Source of the DNA: Rubellimicrobium sp.
GTDB taxonomy: Bacteria; Pseudomonadota; Alphaproteobacteria; Rhodobacterales; Rhodobacteraceae
DNA length: 64,000 bases
Reading direction: 5' to 3'
Assembly (NCBI GenBank): GCA_020852925.1
Contig: JADYZU010000020.1
Location: forward strand, 124,001 to 188,000
The first letter of the stretch is position 1, and each line of letters opens with the position of its first letter. Below, piece by piece: positions 33,216-42,528 of this stretch. Below the pieces are notes generated by a model. That model made no database searches. It was not told where the DNA came from and was given only the letters and a program-made list of their open reading frames with translations. The translations under genes and the position numbers were made by a program.

Positions 33216-34209
33216 CGTCTCTCCTTCGCCTGACAGTCTCGCGCCAGAGCACATAGAGCCCTGCGCCGCAGATGAGGGCAATCCCGGTCCAGGCCGTCGC
33301 ATCGGGCCATTGCGCGAAAAAGACGACGCCCCACAGGATCGCGAAGGGTATCGCCGCATATTCGAAGGGCGCGACCAGCGCCGCCTCGCTCAGCCGATAG
33401 GCCTGCGTGACCATGAGCCCGCCGATGCCGATGGCAAGCCCGGTCACGATGAACCAGGGCCAGTCGGCCGGCGGCGGCATCACCCATGCGCGCAGCAGAA
33501 AGTCGATCGAGGGGCTGCCCGTCTGCGCAAAGCGCCCGTCACCAGCCACCAGCCACATGAGGCCCGAGGCGACGATGAATCCGATCTGGACGAAAAAGCT
33601 CATCGTCACCGCGCTTTCGGTGCCGCGCATGAGGCGCACGGTGATGTTGGCCCCGGCATAGGTCAGCGCCGAGAACAGCGCGAGCAACGCCATGGGCGAG
33701 ATCGTGCCCGCGCCGGGCCGCACCATGACCATCGTGCCGATCAGCCCCACCCCGACCGCGATCCAGCGGTGCCGCCCGACCCGTTCCCGCAACAGCGGGA
33801 TCGACAGCACCGTGACGAAGAGCGGCGCCACGAACGAGATCGCTACCGCATCGGCCAGCGGCAGCGCGGCCAGTGCGGCGAAATAGGTGATGTTCGACAA
33901 GAGGATGAGGCCGGTCCGCGCCAGATGAAGCCCCGGCTTTCCCGTGCGCATGAGGTGCAGCCCACCCCCGGTCCACCACATCAGAATGCCCAGGACGCAC
34001 AGCCCGACCAGCGACCGGACAAGGACCACCTCATGCAGCGGATAGACATCCGAGAGATGCTTGATCGCCAGATCGTTGGTGGACATGATCGCGCTTCCCC
34101 CAAGGGCGAGGAACACGCCGGCAAGCGCGGGGGAACCAAGGGCGGGACGGATGAGCAAGCGGGCCTCGCGCGGAAGAAGCAACGCCTGACTGCCCCGGAA
34201 CCGGGGCAA
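33190..34209 (-). CDS. EamA/DMT-family transporter
   Basis: Two EamA-like halves, about 10 TM segments; start may be internal (MSTNDLAIKHLSD). Confidence 0.88.
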   Translation of the reverse strand: MPRFRGSQALLLPREARLLIRPALGSPALAGVFLALGGSAIMSTNDLAIKHLSDVYPLHEVVLVRSLVGLCVLGILMWWTGGGLHLMRTGKPGLHLARTGLILLSNITYFAALAALPLADAVAISFVAPLFVTVLSIPLLRERVGRHRWIAVGVGLIGTMVMVRPGAGTISPMALLALFSALTYAGANITVRLMRGTESAVTMSFFVQIGFIVASGLMWLVAGDGRFAQTGSPSIDFLLRAWVMPPPADWPWFIVTGLAIGIGGLMVTQAYRLSEAALVAPFEYAAIPFAILWGVVFFAQWPDATAWTGIALICGAGLYVLWRETVRRRRDDATEGSGL

Positions 34210-34212
34210 AGG

Positions 34213-34665
34213 CTAGCCCCCTTGCGACATCGCCTGCCGCACCGCGCGTTCAAGCGCGTCGAGAAAGCGCGACCGGTCCTGCCGCGTGTAGGGCCGCCCG
34301 CCGCCCTGCCGGAACGGATCGGCCGACCGCAGCCCGGCCATCAGGTCGCGCAGGGCGACGGCGGCGCCGATGTTGCGGGTGTCATAGGTCTCGCCGTCAT
34401 GACGGACCACGCGGGCCCCCTTCGCGATCACCCGCGCGGCCAGCGGGATGTCGGCGGTCACGACCACATCCCCCACCCCCGCACGCCCGGCGATCCAGTC
34501 GTCGGCGGCATCCGGCCCCTCGGCCACGATCACCGTCTGCACCAGCGGGTTGCCCGAGGGCCGGATCCCGCCGTTCGACACGATGGCAAGCGGCAGTCGG
34601 TGCCGGGTGGCCACCGTTTCGGCCTCGGCGCGCACCGGGCAGGCGTCGGCATCGACCAGGATCAC
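34213..34665 (-). CDS. YaiI/YqxD (UPF0178/DUF188) family protein
   Basis: MILVDADACPVRAEAETVA, DVVVTADIPLAARVIAKGA, DPFRQGGGRPYTRQDRSRFLDALER. Confidence 0.93.
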   Translation of the reverse strand: MILVDADACPVRAEAETVATRHRLPLAIVSNGGIRPSGNPLVQTVIVAEGPDAADDWIAGRAGVGDVVVTADIPLAARVIAKGARVVRHDGETYDTRNIGAAVALRDLMAGLRSADPFRQGGGRPYTRQDRSRFLDALERAVRQAMSQGG

Positions 34666-35492
34666 GCCCAGAGCGCCTCGGCATGAAAGGCGATGTGATC
34701 CTCCATGAAGGACGAGACGAAGAAATAGCCGTGATCGTATCCGGGCTGAAGCCGCAGCGTCGCCGGCTGCCGCCGCTCGGCGATGGCAAGGGCCATGGCC
34801 GGGGTGCCCAGCTTTGCCGCATGTTCGTCGGCGGTGCCGGTGTCGATCAGCACCGGCCCCGCAAAATGCCGCGCGAACATGAGGACCGAGGCATCATGCG
34901 CGTGCCACCGGGCCTCGTCCGGGCCCAGATAGGCGGTGAACTGCTTGCGGCCCCAGTCGCTTTTCATCGGGTTGCAGATCGGCGCGAAGGCCGACACCGA
35001 CCGGAACCGCCCCGGCAGCGACAGCGCCAGCGTGAGCGCGCCATGTCCCCCCATCGAATGCCCGGTGATCGCCTGCCGTTCGCCATCGACGGCGAAGTTG
35101 CGGGTGACAAGTGCGGGAAGCTCGTCGGCGATGTAATCCCACATGCGGTAATGCTTCGCCCAGGGCGCCTCGGTTGCGTTGAGGTAGAACCCCGCGCCCT
35201 GCCCCAGGTCCCAGGCGGCATCGTCCGCGACCCCTTCGCCGCGTGGCGAGGTGTCGGGATAGACCACGGCGATGCCCTGCTCGGCCGCCCACTTCTGTGC
35301 CCCGGCCTTCACCATGGCGTTCTCGTGGGTGCAGGTCAGGCCCGACAGGAACCACAGCACCGGCACCGGACCCGCCGCGGCTTCCTCGGGCAGGAACAGG
35401 CCGAAGGTCATCTCGGTACCCGTCGCCTCCGAGGCATGGGCATAGACGCCCTGCACCCCGCCGAAACACTTGCTCTCGCTGATGGTTCGCAT
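34662..35492 (-). CDS. fghA: S-formylglutathione hydrolase
   Basis: LWFLSGLTCTHENAMVKAGAQKWAAE, ITGHSMGGHGALTLAL, QPGYDHGYFFVSSFMEDHIAFH. Confidence 0.95.
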   Translation of the reverse strand: MRTISESKCFGGVQGVYAHASEATGTEMTFGLFLPEEAAAGPVPVLWFLSGLTCTHENAMVKAGAQKWAAEQGIAVVYPDTSPRGEGVADDAAWDLGQGAGFYLNATEAPWAKHYRMWDYIADELPALVTRNFAVDGERQAITGHSMGGHGALTLALSLPGRFRSVSAFAPICNPMKSDWGRKQFTAYLGPDEARWHAHDASVLMFARHFAGPVLIDTGTADEHAAKLGTPAMALAIAERRQPATLRLQPGYDHGYFFVSSFMEDHIAFHAEALWA

Positions 35493-35587
35493 CACGCGCC
35501 TCCTGATCCTGCCACGCCGCCGCCATGCCATGCGACCGGCACCGGGGCAACCTGTGCCGACGCCGCGCCCGGTCCCTGTTGCCGGGC

Positions 35588-35704
35588 CGGGGCTCTGCCC
35601 CGGACCCCGGGATATTTGGGGACAGATGAAAGGGCGGCGCATTCATCTGTCCCCAAATATCCTGGGGGTGAGCCGCGCAAGCGGCGAGGGGGCAAAGCCC
35701 CCTA
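35588..35704. repeat. Dispersed intergenic repeat, head-to-head pair (copies B1/B2)
   Basis: Perfect 21-bp inverted arms GGATATTTGGGGACAGATGAA (35610-35630) and reverse complement (35642-35662), 11-nt loop, each flanked outside by a GC hairpin. Confidence 0.9.
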
Positions 35705-36679
35705 ACCCGCTCCGATCAGCACGCCCGCGGCAAAGACCAGCGCGCCGCCGACCACCACCTGAAAGACCGCGCGCAGGAACGGGGTTTCCATGAACCGGTT
35801 CTGGATCCAGGCGATGGCCCAGAGTTCGAGGAACACCACGGCGACGGCGATGGTGGTCGCGGTGCGGAAATCGGGGATCAGGTAAGGCAGCGCGTGACCA
35901 AGGCCGCCGAGCGTGGTCATGACCCCGCTGGCGATCCCGCGCTTGATCGGGCTGCCGCGACCCGAGATGACGCCGTCGTCGTGCGTGGCCTCGGTGAAGC
36001 CCATGGAGATCCCGGCGCCGACCGAGGCGGCAAGTCCCACGAGCAGCGTCGTATGCGTGTCCTGCGTGGCGAAGGCAGTGGCGAAGATCGGGGCAAGCGT
36101 GCTGACCGATCCGTCCATCAGGCCAGCCAGGCCCGGCTGCACCCAGGTCAGGATGAACTGACGCCGCGCGCGGTGTTCTTCGCCCTGTCCCTCGTCCCCG
36201 GCGGTGACGGAATCGCGCAGGTCCCCGGCACGGCTTTCGTGGCCGGATTCGGCGCGGGCGAGATCGCCCAGAAGCTTGCGCGTGGCGGCGTCCGTGGTCC
36301 GGGCCGCGGCGCGGGAATAGAAGGCGCCTGCCTGCCGCTCCATCTCGCGTGCCTCGTCGCGGATGCGGGCGAGGCTCAGGTTGCCGGTCAGCCAGATCGG
36401 GCGGCGGGCATAGAAGCCGGCGACATGTTCGCGCCGGATCAGGGGGATCACCTCTCCGAAGCGGATGCGGTGGAGCGCGATCAGTGCCTGGCGGTGGCTG
36501 TCCTCTTCCTCGGCCATGCCGTCGAAGATCGCGGCCGAGGCGGGGTAGGCCGCGCGCAGCTTTTCGGCCAGCGTGCGGTAGATGCGCGCGTCGTCCTCTT
36601 CGGAAGAGATGGCGAGCGCAAGGATCTCCTGCTCCGAAAGGTCACGAAAGCGGCGGCGCGCGGTCAGGGCCGAGAACAT
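35702..36679 (-). CDS. mbfA: Membrane-bound ferritin-like protein MbfA (rubrerythrin-like domain fused to VIT1/CCC1 domain)
   Basis: N-terminal Glu-rich ferritin-like repeats (SSEEDDARIYRTLAEKLR, GMAEEEDSHRQALIALH) then VIT1-type TM domain. Confidence 0.88.
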   Translation of the reverse strand: MFSALTARRRFRDLSEQEILALAISSEEDDARIYRTLAEKLRAAYPASAAIFDGMAEEEDSHRQALIALHRIRFGEVIPLIRREHVAGFYARRPIWLTGNLSLARIRDEAREMERQAGAFYSRAAARTTDAATRKLLGDLARAESGHESRAGDLRDSVTAGDEGQGEEHRARRQFILTWVQPGLAGLMDGSVSTLAPIFATAFATQDTHTTLLVGLAASVGAGISMGFTEATHDDGVISGRGSPIKRGIASGVMTTLGGLGHALPYLIPDFRTATTIAVAVVFLELWAIAWIQNRFMETPFLRAVFQVVVGGALVFAAGVLIGAG

Positions 36680-36693
36680 CCTGGCTCTCCATT

Positions 36694-36708
36694 TTGGAAT
36701 GATTCCAA
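36694..36708. promoter_or_regulatory. Irr-type iron control element-like palindrome upstream of mbfA
   Basis: TTGGAA-TGA-TTCCAA, perfect 6-bp arms, 15 nt before the mbfA start; resembles ICE TTTAGAA-N3-TTCTAAA. Confidence 0.7.
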
Positions 36709-36741
36709 CATGTGCCTCTCTCTGCGCGCCGGTTCAAGGGC

Positions 36742-37872
36742 CTAGAAGACCACGACCGACCGGATCGATTCCCCCGCATGCATCAGGTCGAATCCCCGGT
36801 TGATCTCGTCGAGCGCGAGCGTGTGGGTGATCATCGGGTCGATCTCGATCTTGCCGTCCATATACCAGTCCACGATCTTCGGCACATCGGTGCGCCCCCT
36901 GGCCCCGCCGAAAGCCGTTCCCTTCCACACCCGCCCGGTGACGAGCTGGAACGGCCGGGTGCTGATCTCGGCCCCGGCAGGCGCCACGCCGATCACCACC
37001 GATACGCCCCAGCCGCGATGCGCGCATTCGAGGGCGTCGCGCATCACCTTCACGTTGCCGGTGCAATCGAAGGTATAATCGGCGCCGCCGATCGTGTCGC
37101 CGCGCCGCTTTGTCATGTTGACGATATGGCTGATGACATCGCCGCCGATCTCAGTCGGGTTGACGAAATGCGTCATGCCGAAGCGTTCGCCCCATGCGCG
37201 TTTCGCGTTGTTCACATCGACGCCGATGATCATGTCGGCGCCGGCCAGGCGCAGGCCCTGGATGACGTTGAGGCCGATTCCCCCAAGGCCGAAGACCGCG
37301 GCGGTCGCGCCCACCTCGACCTTGGCGGTGTTGATCACCGCGCCGATCCCGGTGGTGACGCCGCAACCGATGTAGCAGACCTTGTCGAAGGGCGCGTCGG
37401 GGCGGATCTTCGCCAGCGCGATCTCGGGCAGGACAGTGTGGTTCGCGAAGGTCGAGCAGCCCATGTAGTGCAGGATCGGCGTGCCATCGAGCATCGAGAA
37501 CCGCGAGGTGCCGTCGGGCATGAGGCCCTTGCCCTGCGTGGCGCGGATCGAGGTGCACAGGTTGGTCTTGCCCGAGGTGCAGGACGGGCATTCGCGGCAT
37601 TCGGGCGTGTAGAGCGGGATGACATGATCGCCCGGCCTGAGCGAGGTCACCCCCGGCCCGACCTCGAGGACGACCCCCGCCCCCTCATGCCCGAGGATCG
37701 CGGGAAACAGCCCCTCGGGATCGGCGCCGGAAAGGGTGAATTCGTCGGTGTGGCAGATGCCGGTGGCCTTGATCTCGACCAGGACCTCGCCCGCCTTCGG
37801 GCCTTCGAGGTTCACCTCCATGATCTCGAGCGGCTTTCCCGCCTCGACGGCGACGGCGGCGCGGGTGCGCAT
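36742..37872 (-). CDS. frmA: S-(hydroxymethyl)glutathione dehydrogenase (class III alcohol dehydrogenase)
   Basis: [64 protein letters not shown]. Confidence 0.96.
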   Translation of the reverse strand: MRTRAAVAVEAGKPLEIMEVNLEGPKAGEVLVEIKATGICHTDEFTLSGADPEGLFPAILGHEGAGVVLEVGPGVTSLRPGDHVIPLYTPECRECPSCTSGKTNLCTSIRATQGKGLMPDGTSRFSMLDGTPILHYMGCSTFANHTVLPEIALAKIRPDAPFDKVCYIGCGVTTGIGAVINTAKVEVGATAAVFGLGGIGLNVIQGLRLAGADMIIGVDVNNAKRAWGERFGMTHFVNPTEIGGDVISHIVNMTKRRGDTIGGADYTFDCTGNVKVMRDALECAHRGWGVSVVIGVAPAGAEISTRPFQLVTGRVWKGTAFGGARGRTDVPKIVDWYMDGKIEIDPMITHTLALDEINRGFDLMHAGESIRSVVVF

Positions 37873-38041
37873 GGTGTCTCTCCCCTTCCGGAACTTCGGG
37901 CCAAGGCTGGCGGAAAGCGGGGCGGGTTTCAACCGCAAAGCCGGAGTGTCCGGGCGGGCGGACCGGCAATCTCCTGCCGGAGGACGGCGAGGGGCGCCGA
38001 TGGGCATTGCCCGAATCTGCCGGGCGGGGCAAAGAGCGGGT

Positions 38042-38344
38042 ATGAAACCGATCGTTCCCCTTCTTCTTGCCCTTTCGCTTTCCGCGCTGGCCGCCTGTTC
38101 CGCCGGTGGCCCGGGGGCGACGCCGCAGCAGCACAATGCCGACAACGACCTGTGCCTTGCCTCGACCTGGCGCGGGCGGTTCATCGGCACCACCCGCGAT
38201 CAGGCCCAGTTCGAGATCGGCCCCCTCATCCGCGAGGGCAAGGCCCGCATCATCGAATCGGGGCAGGGCCGGTCGGAGCGGCCGGACCGTCTGACCTTCG
38301 AGATGGGCCGCGACGGGCGCGTGGCGCGCATCTGGTGCGGCTGA
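38042..38344 (+). CDS. Small lipoprotein, divergent I78-inhibitor-like (array member 1)
   Basis: Lipobox LSALAAC; C-terminal [18 protein letters not shown] shared with neighbours. Confidence 0.65.
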   Translation: MKPIVPLLLALSLSALAACSAGGPGATPQQHNADNDLCLASTWRGRFIGTTRDQAQFEIGPLIREGKARIIESGQGRSERPDRLTFEMGRDGRVARIWCG

Positions 38345-38396
38345 TGCGGCGCATCTTCCCCTTGTCCGGGGGCGATGGGCGGCGCAGGATCTGCCC

Positions 38397-38690
38397 ATGA
38401 AACCGATCATCCCCGCGCTTGTCGCGGCCTTGGCCCTTTCGGCCTGCATGTTCATCCCGGTGCCGCTGCCCGGCCCCGCCCCATGGCAGGATCCGGCGGC
38501 GCCGCGCACCGGCATGTGCGGCGCGGCGAGTGTGCAGCAATTCGTCGGGCAACCCCTGGCCGTGCTGGCCTTTCCGGCCGGCACCCGGATCATCACCCCC
38601 GGCACCCCGGTGACCGAGGATTTTTCCGACGCCCGCCTCAATGTCGATGTCGATGCGACCGGCCTTGTCACCCGCATCTGGTGCGGCTGA
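38397..38690 (+). CDS. Small lipoprotein, I78 peptidase inhibitor-like (array member 2)
   Basis: CGAASVQQFVGQPLAVLAFPAGTRIITPGTPVTEDFSDARLNVDVDATGLVTRIWCG. Confidence 0.8.
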   Translation: MKPIIPALVAALALSACMFIPVPLPGPAPWQDPAAPRTGMCGAASVQQFVGQPLAVLAFPAGTRIITPGTPVTEDFSDARLNVDVDATGLVTRIWCG

Positions 38691-38718
38691 GTCCCTTGTC
38701 CCGTTCAGGAGTCATCTC

Positions 38719-39006
38719 ATGATCCGTCCCGCCCTTGCCCTTCTGGCCCCGCTTGCCCTGTCGGCCTGCATTGTCGTCGCCCCGGGCGCCGATGTGCCGG
38801 CGACCATGCCCGCCGCGGATGAATGCGGGGCTGCCGCGATCCTTCCGCTGGTCGGGCAGCCGGCATCCGTCCTCTCGGGCATGACCCTGCCCGCGGATAC
38901 CCGGGTCATCACGCCGGGCATGGCCGTGACCATGGATTTCCGCGCGAACCGGATGAACATCATGCTTGACGATGCCGGCATGATCGAGAGCGTCACTTGC
39001 GGTTGA
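38719..39006 (+). CDS. Small lipoprotein, I78 peptidase inhibitor-like (array member 3)
   Basis: CGAAAILPLVGQPASVLSGMTLPADTRVITPGMAVTMDFRANRMNIMLDDAGMIESVTCG. Confidence 0.82.
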   Translation: MIRPALALLAPLALSACIVVAPGADVPATMPAADECGAAAILPLVGQPASVLSGMTLPADTRVITPGMAVTMDFRANRMNIMLDDAGMIESVTCG

Positions 39007-39338
39007 GGACGGTCCTGCCGCTCTGCCTTGCCCTCGGGGCCTGTGGCGGGGCGGCGCCTGTGCCGCAGCAGTCGGCGGCGGTGCCCGCGCCTGCGCCTCT
39101 GCCCGTGGGCGCGGCGGATACCTGTGGCGCCGCGTCCCATGCCGGCCTGATCGGGCAAAGGGCGACCGCGCTTGAGCGGGTGCTGCTCATGCGGCCGGTG
39201 CGCCTAATCCGTGACGGGGCGGCGCCGGACGGTTTTCTGCCCGGGCGGATCGGCTTTCACATCGCCATCCCGCCCGGCACCCCGCCGGATCTGCCGGTCA
39301 CGCTAGCCGAACGGATCACCGCGATCTCCTGCGGCTGA
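39003..39338 (+). CDS. Small lipoprotein, I78 peptidase inhibitor-like (array member 4)
   Basis: Lipobox LCLALGAC; CGAASHAGLIGQRATALERVLLMRPVRLIRDG...ERITAISCG; TTG start overlaps the previous stop (an upstream TTG at 38997 is also possible). Confidence 0.7.
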   Translation: MRTVLPLCLALGACGGAAPVPQQSAAVPAPAPLPVGAADTCGAASHAGLIGQRATALERVLLMRPVRLIRDGAAPDGFLPGRIGFHIAIPPGTPPDLPVTLAERITAISCG

Positions 39339-39380
39339 TGGCGCTTGATTTGCCGGTGGCGCATCGCGCACACTCGGCCC

Positions 39381-39722
39381 ATGGCGCCCGTTCCCCCGAT
39401 CCCCTTCCCGCGCTCCTCGCCCGAGGTGACGGCCTTTCACCGCACGGAACTGGCGCCGATCCTGGGCATCTATGGCCGCATGGTTGCCGCAGGGGAATGG
39501 GGTGACTATGCGATCACGACCCTGCCCGGCCTGGCGGTCTTTGCGATCTTCCGGCGCAGCGCCGAAAGCCCGCTGTTCCGCGTCGAGAAACGCCCGGCCT
39601 TGCGGCTGCGGCAGGGGCAATATGCGGTGGTCGGCGCCGAGGGGCAGGTGCTGCGGCGGGGCAACGACCTGCCGCAGGTGCTGCGTGTGCTCGAAACCCG
39701 GCGATTGCGGGCGGTGGACTGA
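39381..39722 (+). CDS. Conserved DUF2794-like protein
   Basis: FHRTELAPILGIYGRMVAAGEWGDYAI...VFAIFRRSAESPLFRVEKRPALRLRQGQYAVVGAEGQVLRRG; resembles the alphaproteobacterial DUF2794 family from memory. Confidence 0.75.
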   Translation: MAPVPPIPFPRSSPEVTAFHRTELAPILGIYGRMVAAGEWGDYAITTLPGLAVFAIFRRSAESPLFRVEKRPALRLRQGQYAVVGAEGQVLRRGNDLPQVLRVLETRRLRAVD

Positions 39723-39729
39723 TCGCGGG

Positions 39730-40551
39730 CTACAGCCGCTTGCGCATCACCACCTCGCCGTCGCCCTGCGCGCGGATGCGCAGTTCGGCCGCCCCAAGCG
39801 GTTCATAGGCGACTGCCATGTGATGGGCATTGGCATGGATCAGCGTTTCCTCGTCCACGACCAGGGCGACATGGCCCTTCCAGAACCACAGGTCGCCGCG
39901 TTTCGGTGGCGCCCATGTCTCGTGCCCGAGTGCGGCGAGTTGCAGGTCGCTGTCGCCGGGGCAGGCGATGTCGCAGGCCAGATGCGCCGCCTGCACAAGG
40001 CCGGAACAGTCGATCCCGAGGATGGAATTGCCGCCCCACAGATAGGGCACCCCGAAAAAGAGCTGTGCCACCGTCACCGGATCGGCAAAGGGCCGGTCAA
40101 GCGGGCGCAGGTGCTTTTTCGGGATATAGCCATCGGCGGTTTCCCAGAAATGCCGGCATTCGGCGACGACGGCAATCCGTGCGCCAAAGGACAGATGCGC
40201 GCGATCGGGCGACTTGATGCTCTCGGCCTCGTAAAGATGCGTGGCCGGAACCGCGACCCGGTGGGTGGCGGGGCGCGGGGCGCCAAGGGCGGCGCTGCGC
40301 ATGTAGCCCACATAACCGTCCCGCACCGCGCGCACGAAAGCCCAGCCCTCCAGCCGCTCGTAGACCAGAACCTCTTCGCCCCACAAAAGCTGACGGTCGC
40401 GCATGGCGCCGGGGGCGGGGCGCAGATCCTCGAGCGGGGCGGTGACGCGGGCGGGGGCCCCCGCCACGAACCGCGCCGCCCTCACCTTGCCCTCAAGCGC
40501 CGGATCGGCGACGCGCCCGTTCGATGCGGTCAGGCGGCGGTCCATGGTCAT
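39730..40551 (-). CDS. NlpC/P60 (C40) family peptidase with SH3-like N-terminus
   Basis: VPYLWGGNSILGIDCSGLVQAAHLA; RGDLWFWKGHVALVVDEETLIHANAHHMAV. Confidence 0.92.
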   Translation of the reverse strand: MTMDRRLTASNGRVADPALEGKVRAARFVAGAPARVTAPLEDLRPAPGAMRDRQLLWGEEVLVYERLEGWAFVRAVRDGYVGYMRSAALGAPRPATHRVAVPATHLYEAESIKSPDRAHLSFGARIAVVAECRHFWETADGYIPKKHLRPLDRPFADPVTVAQLFFGVPYLWGGNSILGIDCSGLVQAAHLACDIACPGDSDLQLAALGHETWAPPKRGDLWFWKGHVALVVDEETLIHANAHHMAVAYEPLGAAELRIRAQGDGEVVMRKRL

Positions 40552-41927
40552 ATTCCCAAAAGCGCCGGCAGCGCCGCGAACAGCGCCCGCGCGCCCTGCC
40601 CCACCCCGCCCTTGGGACGTGCCGGGGCGGCCTTCGGCTGCCAGCCGTAGATGTCGAAATGCAGGTAGCGCGCCGGCGCAAAACGGCGCAGGAACAGTGC
40701 CGCCGTGATCGAACCGGCCATCCCCCCCGATGGCGCATTGTCCAGATCGGCGATCCCCGGTTCGATCAGCGCCTCGTAGGGGGCGTGAAAGGGCATCCGC
40801 CAGACCGGATCGCGCACCGTCGCGGCGGCGGCGGCAATGGCGGCGGCATCGGCATCGTCACTGGCATAGAAGGGCGCCAGATCGGCCCCGACCGCCACCC
40901 GCGCCGCGCCCGTCAGCGTCGCCATCGACAGCGTGAGATCGGCCGGATCCTCGCCCGCCAGAGCCAGCGCATCGGCCAGCACCAGCCGCCCCTCGGCATC
41001 GGTGTTGTTCACCTCGACCGAAAGGCCCTTGCGCGAGGTCAGGATGTCCTGCGGGCGGAAACTGTCGGGGCCGACGCTGTTCTCGACTGCCGGGATGATC
41101 ACCCGCAGCCGCAGCCCGAGTCCTTCGCCCATCACCATCGCCGCAAGGCCAAGCACGGTCGCGGCGCCGCCCATGTCCTTTTTCATCAGGCCCATCGACG
41201 CCGCCGGCTTGAGATCGAGGCCGCCGGTGTCAAAGCAGACGCCCTTGCCCACAAGGGTCAGGCTCGGGCCGGAGTGACCCCAGCGCAGGTCGATGAGGCG
41301 CGGCGCGCGCGCAGGTGATGCGGCGCGGCCGACTGCGTGGATCAGGGGAAATCCGGGCAGAAGATCGTCCCCGGTGACGACCTGGAGGCTGGCCCCGTGC
41401 CGGTCGGCAAGGGCACGCGCCGCCCCCTCGAGATCGGCCGGGCCCATGTCGGCGGCCGGCGTGTTGATGAGGTCGCGCGTCAGCGCCTCGGCATTGGCGA
41501 TCCGTTCGGTCCGGGCGTGGTCGATGCCCTCCGGCGCGCACAGCATGGCCTGGGCCGCATCGCTGCTGCGGTAGCGGGCGAAACGGTAGGATTCGAGCAG
41601 CCAGCCCAGCGCCGCCTCCTCGAGCGAGGCGCCGGACAGCCCCTCGAGCCGATAGGTGCCGGCGGGCAGGCGCCGCGCGGCCTGGGCGATCAGGAACCGC
41701 TCGCGCGCCTGCTCGGCCGCGCTGCCCGTGCCGACCAGCGCCACGGCAATCGCGCCCGTGCCGTCCGGAAGCACCGCCACCTCGCCGCCCCTGGCGCGAA
41801 ATCCGTTGGCCCGCGCCCATCCCGCCTGTGGCCCGGGCAGGCCATCGAGCACGGGGTCAAGATTGTCGGGCGCGACCGCGATCAGGCGGATCGCGGCGGA
41901 ATCGTCAGGAGCAAAGGCAAGGGTCAT
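40548..41927 (-). CDS. M17 leucyl aminopeptidase family protein
   Basis: VGKGVCFDTGGLDLKPAASMGLMKKDMGGAA, NNTDAEGRLVLADAL; ATGA overlap with the NlpC gene. Confidence 0.95.
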   Translation of the reverse strand: MTLAFAPDDSAAIRLIAVAPDNLDPVLDGLPGPQAGWARANGFRARGGEVAVLPDGTGAIAVALVGTGSAAEQARERFLIAQAARRLPAGTYRLEGLSGASLEEAALGWLLESYRFARYRSSDAAQAMLCAPEGIDHARTERIANAEALTRDLINTPAADMGPADLEGAARALADRHGASLQVVTGDDLLPGFPLIHAVGRAASPARAPRLIDLRWGHSGPSLTLVGKGVCFDTGGLDLKPAASMGLMKKDMGGAATVLGLAAMVMGEGLGLRLRVIIPAVENSVGPDSFRPQDILTSRKGLSVEVNNTDAEGRLVLADALALAGEDPADLTLSMATLTGAARVAVGADLAPFYASDDADAAAIAAAAATVRDPVWRMPFHAPYEALIEPGIADLDNAPSGGMAGSITAALFLRRFAPARYLHFDIYGWQPKAAPARPKGGVGQGARALFAALPALLGI

Positions 41928-41995
41928 GGCATGGGTCCGCTTCGTGCCGCGCCACACTATCCCGATGCGCCCCCGCCGCAAGGCGGTTCACCCCC

Positions 41996-42409
41996 TCAGG
42001 CGCCGGGCATCCGCAGGTTCGAGATGAGTTCGAGCGCCCGCCCCCCCAACCGCAGAAGCCGCGCCACCGTCGCGGCAAGGGCCGCGCCGTCCGCCCCGAT
42101 GGCGCAGGCGCCGGCCTGTTCGGCCGCGCGCACCAGTTCCGGCAGGCCCACGGTGCGGGCCATGGTGACGATGGCCTCCGCCTCGGCCGGGATCGAGAGG
42201 CAGGCGCCCTGACCGTAAAGCACCGCGATCCGGTCAAGGCGGAGCGCGAGATCCTCGGCCGAATGGGCCATCAGCGCCCGCGTCGCCTGCGTCCCGTCGC
42301 GCAGGTGCAACCGGCCCAGCGTATCGGGATCCAGGCACAGCGACAGGTGCGGGCGCAGGCGGGTGACGCGGGTAGGGCCGTGCGGCCCGGGGGGCAGGTG
42401 ATGCGACAT
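41996..42409 (-). CDS. Hypothetical protein
   Basis: 137-aa ORF filling a gap between supported genes, helical Ala/Leu-rich; no family recognised. Confidence 0.5.
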   Translation of the reverse strand: MSHHLPPGPHGPTRVTRLRPHLSLCLDPDTLGRLHLRDGTQATRALMAHSAEDLALRLDRIAVLYGQGACLSIPAEAEAIVTMARTVGLPELVRAAEQAGACAIGADGAALAATVARLLRLGGRALELISNLRMPGA

Positions 42410-42528
42410 GGCTGCATTCTCGTGCGGCGTGGTTCAGAACCCGTTGCCGCGTGCGCGAGAAAACCCCTCGAATTTCCTGATAATGCCGCCTATTCAGGGT
42501 CCGCATTGCATCGCGGAAGGATAGACGC

